A stretch of DNA of 64,000 nucleotides from Alistipes sp. (GTDB lineage Bacteria; Bacteroidota; Bacteroidia; Bacteroidales; Rikenellaceae). Location of the stretch: assembly GCA_031285405.1 (NCBI GenBank), contig JAITWH010000044.1, forward strand, positions 62,001 through 126,000, written 5' to 3'. The notes under the pieces are model-generated. The model was given only the letters and a program-made list of their open reading frames with translations, did not search any database and was not told where the DNA came from. Position numbers and translations under genes: made by a program. Position 1 is the stretch's first letter. Each line of letters starts with the position of its first letter. Positions 42,918 to 52,296 of this stretch are shown one piece after another.

Positions 42918-43310
42918 CTATTCTGGAGAGGTTGCCAGTACCAATGTATACTTATTGCTCTTGGCGATATTCATCACCGGCACGACGTGTTTCATCGCGA
43001 CGTTTTCGTCAGCGTGCAGCGACACCATGGGGTTCTCCTTGCCGGCCAGCTTTTCGCGCAGCGCCCCCTCCAACTGTCCGAAGCTCACCTCGGTGGTCTC
43101 GACGTAGTACCTCAGGTCGGGTGTGATCGAGACGGTGGTGTAGGGCTTTTCGGTGATGTTGTTGGTGCTCTTGGGCAGCACCAGTCGCAGCGCGTTGGGG
43201 TTGACCAGCGTGAGGGCCATCAGCACGAACATCAGCAGCAGGAAGACCATGTCGGTCATCGACGCCGCCGAGAATCCGCTCTCGACTTTGGACATTCTCT
43301 TGATCGCCAT
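42918..43310 (-). CDS. exbD: ExbD/TolR biopolymer transport protein
   Basis: 130 residues. A short cytoplasmic N-terminus, one membrane helix with the ion-path aspartate (AASMTDMVFLLLMFVLMAL) and a periplasmic domain. It works with ExbB and TonB. It begins 3 nt after the exbB stop. This is a compact Bacteroidota-type ExbD. Confidence 0.92.
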   Translation of the reverse strand: MAIKRMSKVESGFSAASMTDMVFLLLMFVLMALTLVNPNALRLVLPKSTNNITEKPYTTVSITPDLRYYVETTEVSFGQLEGALREKLAGKENPMVSLHADENVAMKHVVPVMNIAKSNKYTLVLATSPE

Positions 43311-43313
43311 GGC

Positions 43314-44018
43314 TTATCGTTTTACCGGCTGGTTGAGGATATCCATGAATGCGATCGAGTTGGCCTCCATGCGGAAGATCAGGCGGTCGATGCGCGCGAT
43401 CAGGTAGTTGTAGCCGAAGTAGGCGGGAATCCCCACGATGAGGCCCCCGACGGTGGTGAGCATCGCGACGTACATCCCTCCGGCCAGCACCGAAATGTCG
43501 ACCGTGCCGCCCATACCCTCCATCGCCATGAAGGCCGACACGAGGCCGATCACCGTGCCCAAAAAGCCGATCATCGGCGCGCCGCCCGAGATCATCGCGA
43601 GGTAGGGCAGTCCCACTCCGAGTTTCGACACCTCAAGGTTGGCCTGATTTTCGATGGCGTTCTGGATCTCGGGCATGGGGCGTCCGATACGTTCGATACC
43701 CTTCTCGACCATGCGTGCGATGGGCGAATCGGTGCGGCGGCACGATTCGAGCGCTCCGGCGATGTTGCCGTCGGAGATCTTTTCGCGGATCCGCTTCATG
43801 AAGTTGAAGTTCATCTTGGAGGCGGCACGAATGGCGATGAAGCGCTCCACGAAGAGGAAGACTGCCACGCCGCCCAACAGCAGCAACACCCACATGAGCC
43901 AGCCGCCCGAGGTGAAAAGGTTCCAAAAACTCATTGTCGTGGCGGCGGGAACCTCCATCCCTTCCGCGATCTCGGCGATTTCGGCCGCGCCTTCCGCGAC
44001 CTGTAAAAACATGTTCAT
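43314..44018 (-). CDS. exbB: MotA/TolQ/ExbB proton channel protein
   Basis: 234 residues. Three membrane helices; the conserved LPYLAMISGGAPMIGFLGTVIGLVSAF and VAMLTTVGGLIVGIPAYFGYNYL blocks form the channel around ExbD. An extra hydrophilic N-terminus (EGAAEIAEIAEGMEVP) precedes the first helix, as in many Bacteroidota ExbB proteins. First gene of exbB-exbD-tonB-DUF1573. Start could also be at the second Met (44012). Confidence 0.93.
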   Translation of the reverse strand: MNMFLQVAEGAAEIAEIAEGMEVPAATTMSFWNLFTSGGWLMWVLLLLGGVAVFLFVERFIAIRAASKMNFNFMKRIREKISDGNIAGALESCRRTDSPIARMVEKGIERIGRPMPEIQNAIENQANLEVSKLGVGLPYLAMISGGAPMIGFLGTVIGLVSAFMAMEGMGGTVDISVLAGGMYVAMLTTVGGLIVGIPAYFGYNYLIARIDRLIFRMEANSIAFMDILNQPVKR

Positions 44019-44054
44019 ACTTTTTATTCTTTTGTTTTAGTTTTTCTTTTAATC

Positions 44055-44076
44055 ATGAATTATGAATCATGAATCA
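44055..44076. repeat. R2 heptamer repeat between tamB and exbB
   Basis: About three ATCATGA units on the plus strand, followed by GTGTGCTTCGCACG, a small hairpin. Confidence 0.75.
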
Positions 44077-44104
44077 ATGTGTGCTTCGCACGTTTATTTA
44101 GTTT

Positions 44105-47100
44105 TTACTCTTTCTCGGTTATGCTGCCGGTGCTCGGGGGACCGGGGGCAAATTTACTGTTTTTATTGCCAGGGCGGTTCGTTCGGCGGCGGAAAATGTC
44201 TCCCACGGCGTCGAAATTTTTGCTGTAATGCACCCCGATGCCGCTCTCCTGCAGCCCGCGGGTCTCGTTGAAGCGGTCGATGGAGCGCGAAAAGGCCTTC
44301 AGCCGCACGTTGCCCGCGCGGTCGATGACCCACGTCAGCGACACGTCGCCGGAGAAGTTGTTGGCGCCGCCCGTCGCCCCGACGCTGGTGGCGGCGCGGT
44401 CGTCCACATAGTTGCCCTCGATCTCCAACTGCAGCCGGTCGTCCCAGAACCCAGTCGAGAATCCCATGTCGACCTGCGAGCCGGCGTTCTCCTGCGGCCG
44501 GTATCTGAAAAATATGTCGTAGTCGTCGCTCGACAGGAAGTTGTTGAGCTGGTTGGTGAGGATGTCGAACCCGACCGCTCCCGTGGCCATCACACCCGCG
44601 TTGGCGAACTGTCCGGAGATGGAGTTGTCGGCGGCGAAGCTCCCCGTGGCCAGCAGCGACAGAAACTGCATGCTCTTGAGCTCCTGGGTGTTCATGGCGT
44701 CGGCCACAAGTTGTCGCTGGTCGGTGTCGGCCGAGGGCAACGCGATGTCGAAGGTGATCTCGGGCTCCGAAAGTCGCTCCCGCAGGCGGATGATGCAGTC
44801 GACCGGCACCGAGGCCCTGCTCGACATGCCGCCGCTGCCCCCCGCCCCGTCGAGCAGAGGTTGAAGCGAGGTGCGCACACGATAGGAGGCGTCGACCGAG
44901 AGCAACGCGTCGTCCGGTGCGCCCGACCATCGCATGGTGCTTCCCGGGGTGATCTCGAAGGTCTTGTTGAACACATTCATCATCGAGAACTCGAACCGCC
45001 CCGCCGTGATGTTGTAGTCGCCCGTCATGGTGAAGAGGTTGTTGGTGGGGTTGATCTCCATGTCGATCACCCCCTCGCCCCTCGCCGAGATGCCCTGACC
45101 CAGGTTGGGGTCGATCAGTATGAATAGCTCGGCGGCGGGGGTGATGCTCGCCGTGAGGTTCAGCTCCAGCGGTTTCGATCGCGCCGCTCCCCCTCCGCCC
45201 CGCAGTTGTCTTTCGTAGGCGAGCTTCTTTCGCTCCAGCACGTCGGTGGAGTCGAGCATCGCGGAGCTGTTGTCGAACACCACGAAGTCGGCCCACGACA
45301 CGTTGCTCTTGGCGTTGAGCGGCAGGTGGATCTGGGTGCCGGCGTCGCTGCGTGCCGAGATATCCATCGTCGTGCCCATCTGCCCCGAACGGATGCCCAT
45401 CGACCCAGTGGCGAAGACCCGTCCGTAGAACGCCTCGCTGTCGCCGGGCCCAGTGTCGAACGCTAAGAGTCCCCTCATCCGCGCGTCTATCCCGACGGCG
45501 ATGCTCTTGAAGTTGGACATGTCGACCGTCATCGCCACATCGCCCGCGCCACCGAGTCGGTTGTGTACCGGAGTCGACGGCAACGTGAGCACCGAGTTGG
45601 CGAAGGTGAGGCGCGCCCCCGAGACGCTGTATGTGACGCCGGTGTAGCCGACGGTGGTCTCAAGGCGGGGCACCTCGATGGTGCCGTCGATCTTCAGATT
45701 TGCGAACGTTCCGCCGAGCGTCAGGCGCGCGTTGCCCCTGCCTCGGGTGTCGGCGACGATGCCGCTGAGTATCGGATCTAACAGCGCGGCGTCCAACGAG
45801 TCGAGCCTCACGGCGGCGTCGATCTCTCCCTGCGTCGAGAGCGATCCGCGCACGACGTCGATGTTCGAGGTCTCGTCCAACAGTCGGAAGCGCACCCCCT
45901 GCCCGGCGTCGTCACGCTGACTTGTGAATCGGAGTGGCGGCGCCTCCATGCCGTTGGCCGCGAGGTTGCGCAGCTCGATGTCGGCGTCGATGCGCGGGTT
46001 GTCTAAAATTGCCGAGAGGTCCAACCGCCCTGTCGCCCTGCCGCTCACATCCAAACCGAGGCTCTGCAACAGTCGGCCCGGCAACGAGAGGTCGAACCGG
46101 CTCAGCTGCAGACGCAGGGTGTCGGTCGGCGATTTCGATATCACACCCGTCGCCGAGAGTCGCTGGCCCGGGTTGTCGGCGGTGAATATGTTGAGGTTAT
46201 CTAAAATTGTCCGCCCCTCGGCGTAGCCCAGCGAGTCGGCGGTGATGCGCCACATACGTTCGTCGAGCCTGATGTCCAACTGGTGGCTCCCCTTCGACCC
46301 GCCGTGGAGCGCGAAGCTCGGAATGTGGCCGCGGCCCGAGTAGAGGTCGGAGCCCGACAGATAGAGCGCGAGCGAGTCGGCGGCGTTGTCGGCCGTCACC
46401 TCGATGTTGGCGGCGAGCATCCCGCGATACTCGACATACTCCGAGGCTGCCGAGAGCGAGAAGCTGCCGGTGTAGGGGTTGAACATGAACCTCGCCGAAC
46501 TCCCCTCGGCGAGCGAGGCGGTGGGGGCGAGCGCGCTCAGCAGCGGTTCGACGTTCTTGATGTTGAGGCTCACTATCGAGTAGTTGGACATGGCGGCGGG
46601 GTTGCCCCCGTCGGGCGGCACCAACGCCTCAGCCGCCTCGCCGAAGATCGTGAGCGGGATGTAGCGTCGCAGGAACCCGCCCAGATAGGCCAACATATCT
46701 TTGTAGCCCGTGCGGCTGCGGAACTCCCCGTCGGCGAACTCCGAGCGCAGGGTGATCAGCTTGCCGGTGGGGCTGTTGCGTCCTGAAAGGGTCGCCTGGG
46801 AGGTGGCCACCTCGCCGTCGGGCGAGAGGTAGCGTGCGTTGTTCAGCTCGACCGTGCCGTTGACGTCGTCGAGCCCCGTGCCGCTCACCTGCGCCACCAC
46901 CCGACCCGAGACCACCGCTATCGAGTCGGCGACGATGTTCATCCGCGCGAGGTCGGCCCGCGTGAGATTGAGGTCGAGGGAGTAGTTGGGCGTATCGGTC
47001 GACAGATCCACCGCCGCCGTGAGGTCGAGGGCCAGAGCCGGATCGTCGGCGGAGATCGTCGCGTCGAAAAACCGTCCGTCCGCCTCGCCGTCGATCGTGA

Positions 47101-48628
47101 GGCCAGAGTAGGTGTAGTCGCGGAGGCCCAGCGCCGCTATCCGGCCTTGGAGTGTGCCTTTTGTAACGCTTTTTGTTGTGGCGCTTTTTGCGTTTTTCGT
47201 GCTGCTTTTCGGGGTGTCGCCGCCGAGAGTTCCCTTGCCCGAGAACTCGCCCGTCACAGCGCCGAGGTCGGCGATGCCCAACAGCCGCCCGATCTCGAAT
47301 CTCGACACCGACGCGCTTCCCTCTATCGTCGTGGTCGCTTTGCCCGCCGAAACTGTCGCATTTGTAACACTTGCCGAAACGTCCAAATTCCCGAGCGCGG
47401 AGATGACGGCCCCCGAGGCGGTGAAGTCGCTAAGCCCGCCCTTCAGGCTTCCCTTCAGTTCGGCGTGGCCCAGTCGCGCCAAAATCTCGGCCACCCCCGC
47501 CGCCGGTTCGCTCCCCGTCGCGGCCCTCATCAACTCGCCGATGTCGCCGCCGTTGGTGGTGACCTTCAGCGCCGCGACGTCGAAAAACGCCCTCTCGAAG
47601 TCGGGCAGCCCCCGCGAGGTGAAGTCGACCGAGAGCTCCGTTCCGAGTGTGCGCGCCCTCTCGACCCGACCCGACAGCGCGGCCAGCGGCCCCGAGGCAC
47701 TCAGCGCGACCTCGTCCAACGCGACGCCCCATCCGTCGAGCGAGGGTGCGAAGGCGGCCAAAAGGTCGGTCGTCAGGCGAGACGGGCTCATCGTGATATC
47801 CATCCGCACGCTGTCGGTGAAGTCGCCGAAGTCGCCCCAATCGCCGTCGGGGCTCTCCATGCGAATCGACGGCAGCCGCGCGACCGTGCCGCGCGAACGC
47901 ACCGACACATCGTCCAGCACGATCGACCCGCGAGAGATGGCGAGTCGCCGCGCCGCCAACTCGTCGACCAGCAGGCCGCTCCGTTCGCGACCCCCGATGG
48001 AGCCTATGTTCATGGTGATGGAGCTACCCTCCAGATCGAAGTCGTCGATGCGTGCGTGGGCGCCGCTCAGCACGAAGCGTCCGAAGTCGACCCCCGCCTG
48101 TCGGGGCTCGGTGTCGGGGCGCACGAGGCCGAATGTGAGGCCGTCGGCCTCGATCTCCATTATGTGTAGCCGGAAGGGTTTCTTGCTCGGTTTCGAGGGG
48201 GCGTCGCCACGCAGCGAGTCGACAAGTCGGCTGATGTTCATGCCGTCGTCGTCGACATCTTTCCGGAGCCACACCTGCGCCCCCTCCAGCTCCACCCGCC
48301 CGAAGGTGAGCGGCTCGCCCATGAGCCCCAACTCGACGATCGGCGCAACGAGACGCGGAACGTGGATGAGGGTGTCGCCGCCGAAATCCTCGACATACAA
48401 TCCGTTGATCTCCACGCGGTTGATGAGCTTGACGTCGATGCGGTCGATGGAGACGCGAGTGCCGATCTTCTCGGAGAACCGCCCCACAACCCGCTTTACG
48501 ATGGCGTTCTGCACCGCCGGCACACTTGCAAGCAGCGACACCGCCACAGGTAGCACCAACACCGCAAGCAGCAGCGCGCACAGAGTCGCCACAACGCTTT
48601 TCACAACATTTTTTATAACATTGCCCAT
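44105..48628 (-). CDS. tamB: TamB-like translocation/assembly protein (DUF490/AsmA-related)
   Basis: 1507 residues. An N-terminal membrane anchor (VVATLCALLLAVLVLPVAVSLLASV) is followed by long beta-rich repeats typical of bridge-like lipid-transfer/AsmA proteins. The C-terminal DUF490 domain shows GDYNITAGRFEFSMMNVFNKTFEITPGS and SLLATGSFAADNS. It spans the periplasm and supports outer-membrane protein or lipid delivery. A Lys/Ser/Thr-rich tract around KSSTKNAKSATTKSVTK (near 47150-47215) interrupts a repeat and contains GTTAC motifs. No tamA-type gene is adjacent. The gene is divergent from tsaD. Confidence 0.9.
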   Translation of the reverse strand: MGNVIKNVVKSVVATLCALLLAVLVLPVAVSLLASVPAVQNAIVKRVVGRFSEKIGTRVSIDRIDVKLINRVEINGLYVEDFGGDTLIHVPRLVAPIVELGLMGEPLTFGRVELEGAQVWLRKDVDDDGMNISRLVDSLRGDAPSKPSKKPFRLHIMEIEADGLTFGLVRPDTEPRQAGVDFGRFVLSGAHARIDDFDLEGSSITMNIGSIGGRERSGLLVDELAARRLAISRGSIVLDDVSVRSRGTVARLPSIRMESPDGDWGDFGDFTDSVRMDITMSPSRLTTDLLAAFAPSLDGWGVALDEVALSASGPLAALSGRVERARTLGTELSVDFTSRGLPDFERAFFDVAALKVTTNGGDIGELMRAATGSEPAAGVAEILARLGHAELKGSLKGGLSDFTASGAVISALGNLDVSASVTNATVSAGKATTTIEGSASVSRFEIGRLLGIADLGAVTGEFSGKGTLGGDTPKSSTKNAKSATTKSVTKGTLQGRIAALGLRDYTYSGLTIDGEADGRFFDATISADDPALALDLTAAVDLSTDTPNYSLDLNLTRADLARMNIVADSIAVVSGRVVAQVSGTGLDDVNGTVELNNARYLSPDGEVATSQATLSGRNSPTGKLITLRSEFADGEFRSRTGYKDMLAYLGGFLRRYIPLTIFGEAAEALVPPDGGNPAAMSNYSIVSLNIKNVEPLLSALAPTASLAEGSSARFMFNPYTGSFSLSAASEYVEYRGMLAANIEVTADNAADSLALYLSGSDLYSGRGHIPSFALHGGSKGSHQLDIRLDERMWRITADSLGYAEGRTILDNLNIFTADNPGQRLSATGVISKSPTDTLRLQLSRFDLSLPGRLLQSLGLDVSGRATGRLDLSAILDNPRIDADIELRNLAANGMEAPPLRFTSQRDDAGQGVRFRLLDETSNIDVVRGSLSTQGEIDAAVRLDSLDAALLDPILSGIVADTRGRGNARLTLGGTFANLKIDGTIEVPRLETTVGYTGVTYSVSGARLTFANSVLTLPSTPVHNRLGGAGDVAMTVDMSNFKSIAVGIDARMRGLLAFDTGPGDSEAFYGRVFATGSMGIRSGQMGTTMDISARSDAGTQIHLPLNAKSNVSWADFVVFDNSSAMLDSTDVLERKKLAYERQLRGGGGAARSKPLELNLTASITPAAELFILIDPNLGQGISARGEGVIDMEINPTNNLFTMTGDYNITAGRFEFSMMNVFNKTFEITPGSTMRWSGAPDDALLSVDASYRVRTSLQPLLDGAGGSGGMSSRASVPVDCIIRLRERLSEPEITFDIALPSADTDQRQLVADAMNTQELKSMQFLSLLATGSFAADNSISGQFANAGVMATGAVGFDILTNQLNNFLSSDDYDIFFRYRPQENAGSQVDMGFSTGFWDDRLQLEIEGNYVDDRAATSVGATGGANNFSGDVSLTWVIDRAGNVRLKAFSRSIDRFNETRGLQESGIGVHYSKNFDAVGDIFRRRTNRPGNKNSKFAPGPPSTGSITEKE

Positions 48629-48661
48629 CGAACGAGGTCGGGATACAACAATCTCAACCTA

Positions 48662-48669
48662 CAAATATA
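48662..48669 (-). promoter_or_regulatory. -7 box TATATTTG for tamB
   Basis: Minus-strand TATATTTG 33 bp upstream of the tamB ATG, matching TAnnTTTG; it lies between the divergent tamB and tsaD. Confidence 0.45.
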
Positions 48670-48688
48670 GTGCAAAATTCGGACATTC

Positions 48689-49735
48689 ATGAGCGACGGG
48701 GCAGTAATTTTAGGTATCGAATCTTCGTGCGACGACACTTCGGCGGCGGTACTTCGCGGCTCGGTGTTGCTGTCGAGCGTCATTGCGTCGCAGGCGGTAC
48801 ACATTCGCTATGGCGGCGTGATCCCCGAACTCGCCTCGCGCGCACATCAACAGAACATCGTGCCGGTGGTCGACGCGGCGCTTCGCGACGCCGGGGTGAG
48901 GCCGTGTGACCTCGACGCCATCGCCTTTACCCGCGGCCCGGGATTGTTGGGCTCGCTGCTGGTGGGGGTGTCGTTCGCAAAGGGGCTGTCGCTGGCTCAC
49001 GGCATACCGCTGGTCGAGGTCAACCACTTGCAGGGGCACATCCTGTCGCACTTCGTCGATCTGCCGGACCGCGAGCTGCCCCATCCGTCGTTCCCGTTTC
49101 TGTGTCTGTTGGTGTCGGGCGGCCATACCCAGATCGTGGTCGTGCGGGGGGCGTTGGAGATGGAGATCGTGGGAACCACCATCGACGACGCGGCGGGCGA
49201 GGCGTTCGATAAGTGCGCCAAGGTGATGGGGCTGCCCTATCCGGGCGGGCCGGAGATCGACCGGTTGGCGGCTGAGGGCGACGCCTCGCGATTTGAGTTT
49301 GCGCAGCCTCGCGTCGGCGGGTTCGACTTCAGCTTCAGCGGGTTGAAGACGTCGTTTTTGTACTTCTTGCGCGATCGTGTGGCTGTTGAGCCGAACTTCA
49401 TAGAGGAGAATTTGAGTGATTTGTGCGCCTCGCTGCAGCGCGCCATAGTGGAAGTGCTGATGCACAAATTGGTGAAGGCGGCGCGTGAGTTGGGCATCCG
49501 CGACATCGCCGCGGCGGGGGGGGTGTCGGCGAACTCGGGGCTGAGGGGGGCGCTCGTCGCGGAGGGTGTGCGACGCGGATGGCGGGTGTTTCTGCCCGAG
49601 CTGCGCTTCACGACCGACAACGCCGCCATGATCGCCTCGGCGGGACGGTTTTTGTTTGACGCCGGCCGCTTCTCGTCGCTCGACGCGGTTCCGTTCACTC
49701 GCAGCGGCCCGGACGATTTGCGCTGCGCACAATAA
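48689..49735 (+). CDS. tsaD: tRNA N6-adenosine threonylcarbamoyltransferase TsaD
   Basis: 348 residues. It transfers threonylcarbamoyl to A37 of ANN-decoding tRNAs, with TsaB and TsaE. GIESSCDDTSAAVL, the metal-binding histidines in VNHLQGHILSH, VSGGHTQIVVV, GEAFDKCAKVMGLPYPGGPEIDRLA and the C-terminal TTDNAAMIASAG are all present. Universal housekeeping gene, divergent from tamB. Complete, no anomalies. Confidence 0.97.
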   Translation: MSDGAVILGIESSCDDTSAAVLRGSVLLSSVIASQAVHIRYGGVIPELASRAHQQNIVPVVDAALRDAGVRPCDLDAIAFTRGPGLLGSLLVGVSFAKGLSLAHGIPLVEVNHLQGHILSHFVDLPDRELPHPSFPFLCLLVSGGHTQIVVVRGALEMEIVGTTIDDAAGEAFDKCAKVMGLPYPGGPEIDRLAAEGDASRFEFAQPRVGGFDFSFSGLKTSFLYFLRDRVAVEPNFIEENLSDLCASLQRAIVEVLMHKLVKAARELGIRDIAAAGGVSANSGLRGALVAEGVRRGWRVFLPELRFTTDNAAMIASAGRFLFDAGRFSSLDAVPFTRSGPDDLRCAQ

Positions 49736-49813
49736 ATTTACCGCGGCCGTTGCGGGGTTCGAAAATTTTCGTTATCATTGCGGGAGATTCTGACTCTTAA
49801 TTTATTGAAGCCA

Positions 49814-51637
49814 ATGAAGAAAATTTTGCTATTTCTCGCTCCGGTGGCGCTGGCGGCGGGATGTTCACAGGAAATCACCCTCGAAAATCCTTCGATGGGG
49901 GGGGAAAACCCTCAGGAACTAACAACTGAAGTTCGCACGCGGTCGCTCACCGGCGCCGTGTACAACGAAATTGTCGACGCGTGGATGGTGCCGCAGCCCG
50001 ATCCCTACACTTTGGAGAACTTCCAAAAAGCCTATGACCGGCTTTCGACCCGAAAGTCTGCCCAGACTCTCAATGCGCAGCAGATGAGCGAGTTCGCCTC
50101 GCCGAAAAAGCTTGCGCCGACCCACTACGCACTCAAAATCTATCCGCGCGACGAGGCCGAGCAGTGGCGCGTCGAGACGATGGACGACGTGCAGGTGGCC
50201 TACATCCCGTTCGACTGGGTGCAGCTGCCGGCTGAGGAGGCCGCCGTTGCCGCCGCGCTTGCCCGAACCCGTTCCGCGGCCAACACTTTCGCCGAAAAGA
50301 GCCCATACACAGTCACCTACGACTACACCAATGCGACCGACGGCGGCCCCACCGGCCCCGTGACCTATCAACTCCCGATTTTGTATGTCGTTTGGCCAGC
50401 CGACAAACCACTTCCCGACGACCTGGAGTATGTGATCGACTATGAGGTCTTCCTGCCCCGCGCCGCTGCGCAAATCTCAAGCGTCACCGCCCTCAATGCT
50501 ACCACCCTGCCAATTCTGGAAAACGAAGCCGTGTCGACAGCACTGGGAATAGCCCCCGCTTCAATATCCCCGACGACAAGGGCTGCAGCCACAAACGGAG
50601 CCATTACAGGAACGATAAAAGTTTTTGACAATGTTGTAAATCAAACTGTCCCGATGCCTAACCTTATGATTAAACACGCATTGGGATCAAATATGGTTGA
50701 AGACATTACTGACTCCACAGGGTATTTTTCACTTGAAGTAGCTCCAGTATCTAATGCAATAATATTTTATTTGACTTTTCAAGATTCACATGGTCGTTGG
50801 AAAATGACGACAGAGAACGATACGACGATTCCTATCGAAAGAGGACAGTATCATTACGGATATAATCCTCCTCAACTCGGATCAACATCTCTTGGAGAAA
50901 TTATCGTAAATCCAGATAATCGTCAGACATATGAGATATATCGTGCGGTGAATTATTTTTTCAATGTTCAATCTGACCTCCCTCGTTATTTGCGTTCGGA
51001 GCCGCTTACGATTATGGCCGACGACAGTACTGATCCCAGTGGTTCTGTACGTGGATACTTTACTTACTCTACCTTCATTAGTCCAGGCGGTATTGTTTCA
51101 GAGCTTAATCCCCTTATTCGCATTTATAACTACAGTTTTACATTTGACAACCACGTGATAGGGATAATCCTACATGAGATTGGGCATGCGGAACATTGCC
51201 ATAACCATCCCGGGCGTTTCGGAAACACTCACAACTTTATAAAAGAGTCCTATGCTTCTTTTTTTGGTTGGTATTTGGGAGAAGCATATTACAGATCAAT
51301 CGGATGGATAAAACCCAGCGAAGATTCGAACATTACTGGACAAACGCGACAGGGGTGGACTAAAGATACCAATTATTACAATGGTCGCACAAATACCGGT
51401 TGGTATTCTCCTCTATTCGTCGATCTGGTGGACAACTATAACCAGCGAGAGAATGGTGCGTATTGGCCTAAAGACGCAATAAAAAACATGTCTCCCCAAG
51501 CAATATCGTACGCCGCTTGCTACTCCTCCACTTGGGCAGAGTGTAAAATAAAACTCCAAAGTTATATAGGAACATATTATGACTCTGCCGAATTTGAAGA
51601 TTTGATAGAAGATTTTGATAATTGGGCAGGTTGGTGA
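49814..51637 (+). CDS. chimeric lipoprotein: conserved N-terminal half, low-GC zincin metalloprotease C-terminal half
   Basis: 607 residues from MKKILLFLAPVALAAGC (lipobox Cys17). Residues about 20-255 resemble N-terminal modules of Bacteroidota surface lipoproteins (PTHYALKIYPRDEAEQWRVE..VAYIPFDW) and use GC-rich codons. From about residue 255 (nt 50580) composition drops sharply to AT-rich codons. This half has a small beta domain, then a protease domain with HEIGHAEHCHNH (454-465). KESYASFFGW (Glu478) probably gives the third zinc ligand, as in gluzincin-like peptidases. I infer a fusion between a resident anchor module and an acquired protease domain. The next gene has the same low-GC style. 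Confidence 0.7.
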   Translation: MKKILLFLAPVALAAGCSQEITLENPSMGGENPQELTTEVRTRSLTGAVYNEIVDAWMVPQPDPYTLENFQKAYDRLSTRKSAQTLNAQQMSEFASPKKLAPTHYALKIYPRDEAEQWRVETMDDVQVAYIPFDWVQLPAEEAAVAAALARTRSAANTFAEKSPYTVTYDYTNATDGGPTGPVTYQLPILYVVWPADKPLPDDLEYVIDYEVFLPRAAAQISSVTALNATTLPILENEAVSTALGIAPASISPTTRAAATNGAITGTIKVFDNVVNQTVPMPNLMIKHALGSNMVEDITDSTGYFSLEVAPVSNAIIFYLTFQDSHGRWKMTTENDTTIPIERGQYHYGYNPPQLGSTSLGEIIVNPDNRQTYEIYRAVNYFFNVQSDLPRYLRSEPLTIMADDSTDPSGSVRGYFTYSTFISPGGIVSELNPLIRIYNYSFTFDNHVIGIILHEIGHAEHCHNHPGRFGNTHNFIKESYASFFGWYLGEAYYRSIGWIKPSEDSNITGQTRQGWTKDTNYYNGRTNTGWYSPLFVDLVDNYNQRENGAYWPKDAIKNMSPQAISYAACYSSTWAECKIKLQSYIGTYYDSAEFEDLIEDFDNWAGW

Positions 51638-51664
51638 TAGTGACAATAATTTAAAAGGTTAGCC

Positions 51665-52237
51665 ATGAAAAAGATACTGTTGTTAGTCGCCGTAGTCGGC
51701 GTGACATTTTTCGCCTCATGTGAAGAAAAGCCGGAAGAATCTAAACAAAAACCGTTTCCCATTGGAGAATGGTGCACCGAACATCAATACTATAGTCTGA
51801 CAATAGATGATGTCGAGCCATCTTCGGCTACAGAAGAAATAAAAAGGATAAGAGAGCAGGAAACATCCGGCACGGTCATGGATGTGGAGTCATATCAATT
51901 GACATTCAACGAAAACGGTACGGGCTACGGCTCTGGTGCCCACCCCGACGGAACCGGGCGATACAACTTCAGTTTTACATGGAGGCTGTCAGGAGATCAA
52001 CTTTCCATCTCCGGCTCAGATGGCACTGGTGTATTTTTTAGGTCTGTCTGGTATGGAGAAGATATAGCCTCCGGAGAAGTTGCAGATGAAAATATCACTT
52101 GGGAGATAGAGGAATCCTCCACTAACAATATGGTGTTGTCTCGACTTTTTTCTGTTAAAAAGTTTTTTAATGATTACATATACGACTCTTGGGAAGAAAC
52201 CCACACCTACCGCTACACCTTCGAAAAGACGAAATGA
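51665..52237 (+). CDS. small lipoprotein, possibly lipocalin-like
   Basis: 190 residues. Signal with lipobox FFASC (MKKILLLVAVVGVTFFASCEEK). The mature part has beta-strand patterns of lipocalin-like proteins (PIGEWCTEHQYYSLTID, YQLTFNENGTGYG, YNFSFTWRLSGDQLSISG). AT-rich codon use matches the protease half upstream, 27 bp away, so both likely arrived together. It could be a partner or protective protein for the protease (inference). Terminator follows. Confidence 0.65.
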   Translation: MKKILLLVAVVGVTFFASCEEKPEESKQKPFPIGEWCTEHQYYSLTIDDVEPSSATEEIKRIREQETSGTVMDVESYQLTFNENGTGYGSGAHPDGTGRYNFSFTWRLSGDQLSISGSDGTGVFFRSVWYGEDIASGEVADENITWEIEESSTNNMVLSRLFSVKKFFNDYIYDSWEETHTYRYTFEKTK

Positions 52238-52247
52238 TGTAATAATT

Positions 52248-52273
52248 CACGGGCGCCTGATCAGGCGCCCGTG
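52248..52273. terminator. perfect 26-bp palindromic terminator between convergent genes
   Basis: CACGGGCGCCTGA and its complement with no loop bases to spare; AT-rich on both sides. It serves the lipoprotein gene and the convergent membrane protein gene. Confidence 0.7.
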
Positions 52274-52296
52274 ATATTTCTGTAGGTCGAGATACC

